A stretch of 64,000 bases of DNA from NCBI RefSeq assembly GCF_014192395.1, contig NZ_JACHXW010000012.1, forward strand, positions 1 to 64,000. The letters run 5' to 3'. The stretch is from Paenibacillus endophyticus (GTDB taxonomy: Bacteria > Bacillota > Bacilli > Paenibacillales > Paenibacillaceae). Shown here piece by piece: positions 45,224 through 52,413 of the stretch. Position 1 is the stretch's first letter; each line of letters starts with the position of its first letter. The notes below the pieces were generated by a model. It ran no database searches, was not told the origin of the DNA, and worked only from the letters and a program-made list of their open reading frames with translations. Position numbers and translations under genes: made by a program.

Positions 45224-46612
45224 CTACGATTCCTCGGATTGATTCATTGGCTCCCTGCGTCGCCAGCTCATGTATACCAAGATGATTGCGATGAACGATA
45301 GAATAACACCTATTAATCTAAATCCCCCAGCGTTGAACGCATCTCCCATGATGATGCTTAGAAGCAAGGAGGAAAGAATAGTTCCAATATATCTCGATGT
45401 CATAAATACGCCAGATGCTACACCGATCATTTGTTTTGGCGCGCTTCTGAACAAGACTGCTTGCATGCCTACGCTGTTCAATCCATTGCTAATGCCGAAT
45501 GCAGCTAACGCCAAACAAACACTGAAAACCGGTGAAGTTTGACTCAATGTCACTAACCATAATGAACCAAGTGTCATTAGCACTCCGGATAGCAATAATG
45601 CTGGCCGGGTTCCTGCTTTATCAATCCATCGACCAGCTATTGGTGAAACCATAAGCGAGCACAAGCCTAAGCTTAGCATGAGCAATCCCGTATGGATTTC
45701 ACTAACATGTCGTACCGTTTGTAAGTAAGACGGAAGCCCAAAAAAGAGCGAGTAATAAAGGAGGTTAACGAGTATAAATTCGACATTGACCGAGGTCATT
45801 GCAGGATACTTGGCGAATGTTCGTAATGGAATAAAAGGTGCCTCAGCTTTTAACTCATGTCGAACGAAAGCTGCCAATGAGAGGATTCCTATTAATCCGA
45901 CTATCATATGCATAGATGAGACATGCCCAGCTGATTTTGCTGACAGCAATCCAACTAGAACAGCTACCAAACCTATAGCAAAGAGCAGAATCCCTGGTGC
46001 ATCCAACCATGCTAGCCACTCTCGTACGGTCATGTTGGAGGGCAACACTGAGGACGATTCATCCTTCGGAATATTCCGCCAAGCCAGCAAAAAGCTCATC
46101 GCTGCGAACGGGACATTGACGAGAAAGATAGCTTGCCAGTCCCACCAATGAATCAATACTCCGCCAATAAAAGGACCAATGGCCGCCGCTCCTGATAGGA
46201 ATATGGATAAAACGGACAACGCCGTCGCTTGCTTCTTTGTAATATGAATGCGGACGATAGCCATTCCAACTGAAACCATCATGCTTGTACCAATGGATTG
46301 CACAATGCGGAATACGATAAGCCACCCAAAGTTTGGTGACAACGGGGCTAGCAGAGATGCGGCAAAGGCTACAACAAGTCCAGATAGAAATATCTTTTTG
46401 CGTCCGAATAAATCACTGGCTTTCCCCATAACGGGTTGAGCGACAGCGCTCGCAATATAGAAAGAAAAGATAATCCACGAAACGACCGTAAAGTCCAGTT
46501 GGTACACCTTCTGCAATCTTGCAATAGCAACAGCAATCATCGATGAATTTAACGGATTCAATAATACCCCTAGCCCTACGGAAATTAACAGCCACCTGCT
46601 GCGAGCATTCAT
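45224..46612 (-). CDS. MFS drug/proton antiporter, DHA2 type
   Basis: AGGAGG precedes the ATG. The 462-residue protein has about 14 membrane segments and DHA2 (EmrB/QacA) motifs: NSSMIAVAIARLQ, GKASDLFGRKKIFLSGL (motif A), RIVQSIGTSMMVSVGMAI (motif B) and SGAAAIGPFIGGVLIHWWDWQAIFLVNVP (motif C). It likely exports hydrophobic toxicants using the proton gradient. The LysR gene beside it is divergent and probably controls it. Confidence 0.9.
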   Translation of the reverse strand: MNARSRWLLISVGLGVLLNPLNSSMIAVAIARLQKVYQLDFTVVSWIIFSFYIASAVAQPVMGKASDLFGRKKIFLSGLVVAFAASLLAPLSPNFGWLIVFRIVQSIGTSMMVSVGMAIVRIHITKKQATALSVLSIFLSGAAAIGPFIGGVLIHWWDWQAIFLVNVPFAAMSFLLAWRNIPKDESSSVLPSNMTVREWLAWLDAPGILLFAIGLVAVLVGLLSAKSAGHVSSMHMIVGLIGILSLAAFVRHELKAEAPFIPLRTFAKYPAMTSVNVEFILVNLLYYSLFFGLPSYLQTVRHVSEIHTGLLMLSLGLCSLMVSPIAGRWIDKAGTRPALLLSGVLMTLGSLWLVTLSQTSPVFSVCLALAAFGISNGLNSVGMQAVLFRSAPKQMIGVASGVFMTSRYIGTILSSLLLSIIMGDAFNAGGFRLIGVILSFIAIILVYMSWRRREPMNQSEES

Positions 46613-46648
46613 ATTTGTTCCTCCTAATGTCTATTCATCTCATCGTAC

Positions 46649-46689
46649 TTGAAATCATTTATTGATTCCAACGCATTTTATGTTATGAT
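46649..46689. promoter_or_regulatory. LysR operator/promoter between MFS and LysR genes
   Basis: Inverted repeat TTGAAATCA-5-TGATTCCAA (46649-46671, one mismatch). The LysR gene's likely promoter, TTGATT-16-TATGAT (46662-46689), overlaps it. Confidence 0.45.
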
Positions 46690-46724
46690 TCCATAGACTG
46701 AAGGGAATGAATGGAGCGAGCAGG

Positions 46725-47615
46725 GTGGAACTTCTTCAACTGAAATATTTTCTCGCAGTAGCACGTCTGGAGCATGTAACTGAAGCCGCGAGAAGTCTAC
46801 ATGTTACTCAATCGTCATTAAGTAAAACGATTCAACGCTTGGAGGAGGATTTGGGAGTTCCCTTATTCGATCGAATTGGGCGGAATCTGCGGTTGAATGC
46901 GTTCGGAAGCAGATTCCTTCGCCGTGCGGAGAGGGCATTGTTTGAATTGGAGCAAGGGAAGCAGGAGATTAGTGACTTATCCAGCCCAGAGCAGGGTACT
47001 CTTGAATTAGCAGTAACCACTGCAAGTACGCTGCCGCATATTCTTCGGGAGTTCCGGAAAAAGTGGCCCTATATCCAATATCATGTCCAAATGCTGACCA
47101 CGCAGGAAATGGTTGCGAGGCTGCATAGAGGAGAGGTCGACTTCTGCCTATCATCGCCTCCAATCTATGGCGATGACATTGAATGTCAAATCGTCTTTAT
47201 CGACCCGATTCTTGTAGCTGTTCCAAAGGGACATCGATTGGCAGAAAGAAGCTGCGTATCTTTAACAGAGCTAAGTGAAGAATGGTTTGTCGGCGTAAAA
47301 AAAGGCTACGGCACTCGCGATCTAGTGGACTCGATTTGCAATAGGCTTGGATTTACACCAAAATACGTGTATGAGGGTGATGAACCTGCAAGGTTGAGCA
47401 ATCTTGTGGAAGCAGAAATTGGCATCGCATTCATTCCAAGCACGGCAAAGTACTCAATGGATTCTATCCAATATCTTCAGGTGGACAATCATGAATTAGT
47501 ACGAGAAATCGCTTTAATATGGCATCGAAGCCGTTACATTTCTAAGGCAGCGGATGCATTCCGCGAGGTAGTTATACAATATTTTGAAACTATATCTGAA
47601 CAAATCATTGAATAA
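46725..47615 (+). CDS. LysR-family regulator of the divergent MFS gene
   Basis: GTG 46725 (MELLQLKYFLAVA) is chosen because GGAG is eight bases away; ATG 46707 abuts its box. The 296-residue protein has the LysR HTH (EHVTEAARSLHVTQSSLSKTIQRLEEDLGVPLFDR) and a substrate domain (LELAVTTASTLPHILREF, VDFCLSSPP). It resembles the YybE/AlsR-type group near efflux genes. The next sequence downstream is a broken carbohydrate-binding gene. Confidence 0.85.
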   Translation: MELLQLKYFLAVARLEHVTEAARSLHVTQSSLSKTIQRLEEDLGVPLFDRIGRNLRLNAFGSRFLRRAERALFELEQGKQEISDLSSPEQGTLELAVTTASTLPHILREFRKKWPYIQYHVQMLTTQEMVARLHRGEVDFCLSSPPIYGDDIECQIVFIDPILVAVPKGHRLAERSCVSLTELSEEWFVGVKKGYGTRDLVDSICNRLGFTPKYVYEGDEPARLSNLVEAEIGIAFIPSTAKYSMDSIQYLQVDNHELVREIALIWHRSRYISKAADAFREVVIQYFETISEQIIE

Positions 47616-47988
47616 TGCAACCTTGGAGCCGGATAGCGCTCATGCCTATTTGGTTGTGTTCCCAGATAACAGCCCTCGGAACAAGAACAATGGCGGATAT
47701 GAGTTTCAATATCGCGATACGAACCATGGCGATAGTGCAGCCATTTATCCGGAAGATTATACATCGGAACCGGCTGCGTTCCCTGTCAATTACCCAAACA
47801 CCTGGTTGCGACTGCAACGTATCAACAATGCGTTTATTTCTTGGTACAGTTCTGATGGTATAGATTGGAAACCATATAGTTAGATAACGCTTGATTATAA
47901 CGCATCATTATTTGTAGGCGCAGCCGTTACTTCACATAACGGGAATAAAGCAGCAACAGCCATTTTTAAAGATATTTCAACGGGCTAG
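47608..47988 (+). pseudogene. Fragment of a secreted DUF1349-like (LamG-type) module
   Basis: In one frame the sequence reads SAHAYLVVFPDNSPRNKNNG, GGYEFQYRD, NTWLRLQRINNAFISWYSSD, then a TAG at 47881-47883, then DYNASLFVGAAVTSHNGNKA and ATAIFKDIST to a TAG at 47986. This is the second half of the beta-sandwich often appended to xylanases and arabinases. The 5' part is missing and the in-frame stop breaks it. The start of the homology falls within the end of the LysR gene. Confidence 0.65.
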
Positions 47989-48059
47989 ACACACCTAACG
48001 ATACATATCCAGCATTGGATTCAATACCGTACATTAATCACGTCAGCATACACACTAAA

Positions 48060-48092
48060 AGAAACCCAACTCAGTCTGAGTTGGGTTTTTAA
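48060..48092 (+). terminator. Terminator
   Basis: Perfect 12-base stem AAACCCAACTCA/TGAGTTGGGTTT with T run, after the gene fragment. Confidence 0.85.
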
Positions 48093-48166
48093 CTTTTTTT
48101 TAGCCATTCCATTAACAAATTAAAACAACTTTAAACAATAACCAAGATATCATCCCCGCTAATTGT

Positions 48167-48192
48167 GAAAGGAGGCATCGGTGGAGCTGTAA
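48167..48192 (+). promoter_or_regulatory. Strong Shine-Dalgarno with three-codon ORF
   Basis: GAAAGGAGG (48167-48175) precedes GTG GAG CTG TAA. It is one of several leader-type SD sequences in this window that do not serve a long ORF. Confidence 0.3.
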
Positions 48193-48203
48193 AGTAAAGG
48201 GAG

Positions 48204-48222
48204 GGGTGAAAAAAGTTCATCC
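48204..48222. promoter_or_regulatory. Operator-like palindrome, copy 3
   Basis: GGGTGAAAAAAGTTCATCC, identical to 11493-11511 (and identical over 21 bases when extended). It lies about 305 bases before the SGNH protein gene; a -10-like CATAAT follows at 48246-48251. Confidence 0.65.
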
Positions 48223-48393
48223 TCCTCAACATGTGAAACCTATACCATAATGAACATGAACAGAAGAGGCCAATTTGGGAATAAATAGCACAATCGTGAA
48301 TCAGCTAGAAAAACAACTTACAATTCTAATGACTCCAAGACTGTGAACCGTATTTTGATGGGGCTAGGCGTTACCATTGCGTTTCTATTGCCA

Positions 48394-48402
48394 GAAAGGA
48401 GG
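48394..48402 (+). promoter_or_regulatory. STAB-SD-like element in the SGNH gene leader
   Basis: GAAAGGAGG at about 115 bases before the start, within CAGAAAGGAGGAGCAGC, which matches the glucanase leader (31355-31372) except for one inserted G. No start codon follows at a proper distance. Confidence 0.45.
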
Positions 48403-48508
48403 AGCAGCGTCTTCATATATCAACTCCGATAAATACCAAGATGAATCTAATGCTTAGCAAGCAGAGCTTCACACAACATTTTCCCCATGAAAAGGAGAGT
48501 TAATTATA

Positions 48509-51190
48509 ATGTCTAAAAGTACTTATGGAAACAATTCGAATGGTGGTATGCAAACGAACGCTTTCACGGCGAATCTGACAGCCGGCACATTCACAGCAGC
48601 ACCACAGATGGTAAATGACAGGCTAACCTATCATAAAGCGCTGCTTGAAGCGAAAGGTATATCCTCACTTTCCAATCTAGGCACTCTGCGAATCAGCGGC
48701 ACCATCGTTCCTCAGTCAGGCGTAACGAAGCCGGGAGCCAGCATTATTAGCGGTGGTACGATGGTTCAGTCTGCGACCCGCTTCGTCTCCAGCCAAAAAG
48801 GTTCGCCAACAATAAGGACCTTCAGCGGTCAGGCAGATATCTTGAGCGCGATTCCGTTCACCAGCAAAGACAATGCCTTATTATCGTTGCCTGCACTGGC
48901 AACTGGAGCCGATATCTCGATCGATACGGCGTACTGGGTCGGCTCAGAGGTATTTCTCACTAAAGGAACGAACATCGTCTTGAAGTATCCGCATCGCTAC
49001 CTCATTATCCTCGCTGAAAAGCTAATCGTCGAGGATGAGGTCACATTCAGCTGGGAGCGTCCTTTCCGTAATATTCCACCGCAAGTTACTCCAGCGCCGT
49101 ATACACCTGCTGGTGCTCCGATGTCTACGTCGCTGGTTGGCATTCCAGGAACGGATGGTACGCCTGGCTGGACCGGATACCGTGGATACGACGGCGCATC
49201 CGCACCGGAGCTTGAGGTATGGGTGCTCGATATGTCAGGTAGGCCGCGATTTGATCTGCGTGGCCAGGATGGCACACAAGGCGGGCAAGGACAGAATGGC
49301 GGGAACGGAGGCAGAGGCGGGAAAGGCAAGCCGTCTGTTCTCGATTGGGCGGGTTTTTGCAAAGCGGGCGCAGGTGCTGGCGGCAATGGCGGCAATGGCG
49401 GATTGGCTGGCAGCGGCGGCGCTGGCGGCAATGGTGGAACAGGAGGCAGGCTGAGCTTATATGCACCGCAGGCTGTTCTTCAGCAATACCTTAGAGGCGG
49501 ATTCGATATCCAGATTAACGGTGGGGGTGCCGGTGCGGGAGGACTTGCAGGCGTTCCCGGTAACGGAGGTCCAGGCGGAGACGTAGGAGATTCGAAAGGC
49601 TTATGCAGTCCAGGATCTCGGAAGCCAGGCCAGCCTGGAGGTCCCGGAGCTCCCGGCTATCAGGGTCCATACGGCTGGCCCGGAAGCGTCCTACCTAATC
49701 CGGTAAGCTTCTACGATATTCATCCCGATGATTTCAAAATTAAAATGCTAGAGCCTGCGATTGCACATGTCAACCCTCTTTATGTTAAAACTGGCGACAG
49801 AGTAACGGTAGAGGGGAAACGTTTCGCAATGAGCGATAAAATCATAATTGATGGAGTAGAAGCAGCTACGACAGTGATCAGCGATACACTCCTGCAGTTT
49901 ACGGTGCCCGCTCTATACGGGGGGTCGCGTACTATTCAGGCCCGTCAGGCCGATTCAACGCTATCTAATCGCGCTTCCATTTATATACTGCCTCAAATTA
50001 TGAATATAGAGCAGGAAGGTATGGAAGCACGGAAGCCAGATGAGCTTCCCCGCATCAAACCGGGCATGAAGGTTACATTGAAGGGAAGCAGCTTCGAGGA
50101 AGGAGCTATCGTACTCGTTAATGATTTCGAAATGCCGGATGTCCGTGTGATCAACTCGGCTCATATCGAGTTTACGATGGTTCGTCCTTCCGATACGGAG
50201 ATTAATGCATCAGGCGAAAGCGTCACCTTAAAGGTTCGATTCTCGGACGGCACAATGTCAAATACGCTTCAGTTGGAGCTTGAGACTTTTCATATGCTTG
50301 TGATCGGTGATTCTGTCAGTTGGGGCCAAGGCATGCAGGAGCATGAAAAATTCTACTCGCTAGTTGGCGCTGCGATTCAAGCCAATAACGGAAACATCAA
50401 GCAGTATACGAGTGTTTTGGCACATTCTGGAGCAACCATCGGTGACGGCGATTTCAATATAGTTGCGCCAGTGAGCGGCGAAGTGCCTACGTCCTATCCG
50501 ACGATTCTACAGCAGTGCGACCTGTTCAGCGAACGGAGAGATAAAGTCGATCTGATTCTACTTGATGGCGGGATGAACGATGTTGACGTTAGAACCGTTA
50601 TGGATCCCTTCAATCCGACGAATCTGGATGTACTGTTCGAGAAACATTTTAATCAAAGTATGTATAAGCTGCTGGACAAAGTAACGAAGCTTTATCCAGA
50701 ATCCAAAGTCATCGTCACAGGATATTATGCGCCTATCTCTCGCAAGAGTGATCTTGCAGCTGTCGAAGCACTGCTGATCGCCCTCGGCATATTATTAGGA
50801 GGAGCAGGAGGAGGTACGGCAGGAGGCGTATTCGGTCTAGTTGAATTCGAATACATTTGTAATCGCTGCGAGAAGCTGGAAAGTGATTCTAAGATGTACC
50901 TTCAACAGGTTATCGACCGCAAAAATGGAGAATTGAATACGCCTCCTCGAATCTTCTTCGCCAATCCTAACTTTGGACCCGACCATGCAGCGCTTACCAA
51001 CGATCCTTACTTGTTCGGCATTAATTTGGATCTATCGCCGCAGGATTTCATAGCAGACGACAGATTGGTGTCCTGCACGGAAGCCGGTTGTACGGGTCTA
51101 GAAATGGAAATATGCAAACGCGCCTCGATGGGACATCCGAATCCGAAAGGCGCTCAAGCTTACGCCAACGCTATTTTACCATTCCTATAA
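48509..51190 (+). CDS. Glycine-rich, IPT/TIG-like, SGNH-hydrolase-like surface protein
   Basis: AAAAGGAGAG precedes the ATG. The 893-residue product has no signal peptide. Residues 1-165 form a beta-rich region; about 250-395 is a glycine-rich, collagen-like tract (GQGQNGGNGGRGGKG, GAGGNGGNGG); about 410-590 holds two IPT/TIG-like beta-sandwiches (HVNPLYVKTGDRVTVEGKRF, IKPGMKVTLKGSSF); and 596-893 is an SGNH/GDSL hydrolase with block I GDSVSWGQG (S602), block III GGMND (N690) and block V MGHPNPKG (H876). The Asp three residues before that His is Ser873, so the triad is incomplete or borrows another acid. The 19-bp palindrome in the leader links it to the response regulator at 10802-11389. Confidence 0.8.
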   Translation: MSKSTYGNNSNGGMQTNAFTANLTAGTFTAAPQMVNDRLTYHKALLEAKGISSLSNLGTLRISGTIVPQSGVTKPGASIISGGTMVQSATRFVSSQKGSPTIRTFSGQADILSAIPFTSKDNALLSLPALATGADISIDTAYWVGSEVFLTKGTNIVLKYPHRYLIILAEKLIVEDEVTFSWERPFRNIPPQVTPAPYTPAGAPMSTSLVGIPGTDGTPGWTGYRGYDGASAPELEVWVLDMSGRPRFDLRGQDGTQGGQGQNGGNGGRGGKGKPSVLDWAGFCKAGAGAGGNGGNGGLAGSGGAGGNGGTGGRLSLYAPQAVLQQYLRGGFDIQINGGGAGAGGLAGVPGNGGPGGDVGDSKGLCSPGSRKPGQPGGPGAPGYQGPYGWPGSVLPNPVSFYDIHPDDFKIKMLEPAIAHVNPLYVKTGDRVTVEGKRFAMSDKIIIDGVEAATTVISDTLLQFTVPALYGGSRTIQARQADSTLSNRASIYILPQIMNIEQEGMEARKPDELPRIKPGMKVTLKGSSFEEGAIVLVNDFEMPDVRVINSAHIEFTMVRPSDTEINASGESVTLKVRFSDGTMSNTLQLELETFHMLVIGDSVSWGQGMQEHEKFYSLVGAAIQANNGNIKQYTSVLAHSGATIGDGDFNIVAPVSGEVPTSYPTILQQCDLFSERRDKVDLILLDGGMNDVDVRTVMDPFNPTNLDVLFEKHFNQSMYKLLDKVTKLYPESKVIVTGYYAPISRKSDLAAVEALLIALGILLGGAGGGTAGGVFGLVEFEYICNRCEKLESDSKMYLQQVIDRKNGELNTPPRIFFANPNFGPDHAALTNDPYLFGINLDLSPQDFIADDRLVSCTEAGCTGLEMEICKRASMGHPNPKGAQAYANAILPFL

Positions 51191-51218
51191 ACCTATTTGC
51201 ATACACAACGCTTGAATG

Positions 51219-51253
51219 GGGAGCAACTGCTAAAGCTGTTGCTCTCCTTTTTC
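51219..51253 (+). terminator. Terminator
   Basis: GGAGCAAC/GTTGCTC(T)CC stem with T tail after the SGNH gene. Confidence 0.75.
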
Positions 51254-51355
51254 GTTCCTAACAGAAGCAGGAAATATCTCGATTATCTAGAGTGCAACCT
51301 CCTGGCGGGGAAGCTCCCTCCGGGATTTATGTAGGTATAGAATTTGAAAACGTTG

Positions 51356-51407
51356 TTGACACGACACCAATCGGTGTCCTATAATAAAAATGTCACTAAA
51401 CGGTGTC
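51356..51407 (+). promoter_or_regulatory. ArsR promoter with embedded and downstream operator
   Basis: TTGACA-18-TATAAT (51356-51385). The spacer holds GACACC-AATC-GGTGTC (51363-51378, perfect arms) and a second site GTCACTAAACGGTGTC lies at 51392-51407. Both would be covered by the ArsR repressor. Confidence 0.7.
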
Positions 51408-51516
51408 TAATTGGGAATTATCGCCTTGTGGGCGTTGCATCCAAAGAGCTGTATCCTTTAAGCAGGTTGTAACATTAACGGCTGTCCCTTGGTAATAATA
51501 CATAGGAGAGGGTGTT

Positions 51517-51846
51517 GTGAGCGATAACAACCGGTTGCGAGATGTCTTTGACGCGATTGCAGATCCAACTAGGCGCCGACTAATCAGTCTGTTAGCAGAG
51601 GTAGATGATCTGCCGCTTCATGAGTTGACAGCACAGTTTCAGATGGGCCGAACTGCTGTATCCAAGCATTTGGCAATTCTCAAAGAGGCCGGGCTGGTGC
51701 TTGACAGAAAAATCGGAAGAGAAACAAGATTTAGACTTAACGCCACTCCGCTCAAAGAGATTAATGATTGGGTGGCTTTCTACAGCAAATTCTGGAGCAT
51801 GAATATGATGCGCTTGAACCAACTATTGGAGGAGGAAGAAAAATGA
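51517..51846 (+). CDS. ArsR/SdpR-type repressor
   Basis: GTG start preceded by AGGAGAGGG. The 109-residue winged-helix protein (RDVFDAIADPTRRRLISLL, MGRTAVSKHLAILKEAGLVLDRKIGRETRFRL) lacks the Cys metal box ELCVCD of metal-sensing ArsR proteins. It overlaps the next gene by four bases (ATGA). This ArsR-AHSA1 pair is a common Firmicute module in which the repressor controls its own operon; its promoter contains two fitting palindromes. Confidence 0.88.
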   Translation: MSDNNRLRDVFDAIADPTRRRLISLLAEVDDLPLHELTAQFQMGRTAVSKHLAILKEAGLVLDRKIGRETRFRLNATPLKEINDWVAFYSKFWSMNMMRLNQLLEEEEK

Positions 51847-52241
51847 GTTTATCACTAACTTTGGATTTTCAATACAAAACAACAATCGAGAAGCTTTGGA
51901 CAGCCTTAACGAATTCAGAAACCCTTGCCAAATGGGTATTGGAAAATGATTTTGAGCCAATCGTAGGACACCGTTTCCAGTTCCGCAATAAGCCATCCGA
52001 ATATTGGGACGGCATTATTGACGGGGAAGTGCTTGTCGTGGACGCGCCAGACCGATTATCCTATACTTGGGCCGTCGGTGAGGAGAAGCATACGGTCACC
52101 TGGACGCTGCAGGATTTAGGAGACGGAAAGATAAATCTTCATCTCGAGCAAACGGGAATAACGAATGCCCAAGGATACGAAGGAGCTAAATATGGCTGGA
52201 GCAATTGGTGTGGCGAGCTTGAAAAGGTGCTGGCTCAATAA
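51843..52241 (+). CDS. SRPBCC/AHSA1-domain protein
   Basis: ATG 51843 overlaps the ArsR stop, and the frame has no box for its earlier start at 51768. The 132-residue protein has the START/AHSA1 ligand-binding fold: KTTIEKLWTALTNSETLAKWVLENDFEPIVGHRFQF, VLVVDAPDRLSYTWAVG, and a C-terminal GWSNWCGELEKVL helix. It probably binds a hydrophobic small molecule; no ligand can be named. Cotranscribed with the repressor. Confidence 0.88.
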   Translation: MSLSLTLDFQYKTTIEKLWTALTNSETLAKWVLENDFEPIVGHRFQFRNKPSEYWDGIIDGEVLVVDAPDRLSYTWAVGEEKHTVTWTLQDLGDGKINLHLEQTGITNAQGYEGAKYGWSNWCGELEKVLAQ

Positions 52242-52325
52242 GCATATTCGTTGCAACACCAATCCTTTCAATTGCTTCATTATCGGTAATCATAGTTGAA
52301 TCTAGCTTGACCCAAAACAATATAG

Positions 52326-52355
52326 ACCGGCTGCATACATTTTGCAGCCGGTTTA
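52326..52355 (+). terminator. Terminator of the ArsR/AHSA1 operon
   Basis: ACCGGCTGCA/TGCAGCCGGT with a six-base loop and short T tail. Confidence 0.7.
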
Positions 52356-52413
52356 AGTCTGCTTATGACAATCTGGCTTAGCAGCAAATAAACCGATTGG
52401 AAGGATGTTACCT

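Noticed and set aside
49125..49466. Antisense Pro- and His-rich ORFs opposite the glycine-rich tract
   Set aside because: They are composition shadows of GC-rich glycine codons and have no ribosome binding site.
51342..51358. Second cre site (TTGAAAACGTTGTTG)
   Set aside because: The required C near the 3' end of the cre consensus is missing, and the site abuts a promoter better explained by the ArsR operators.
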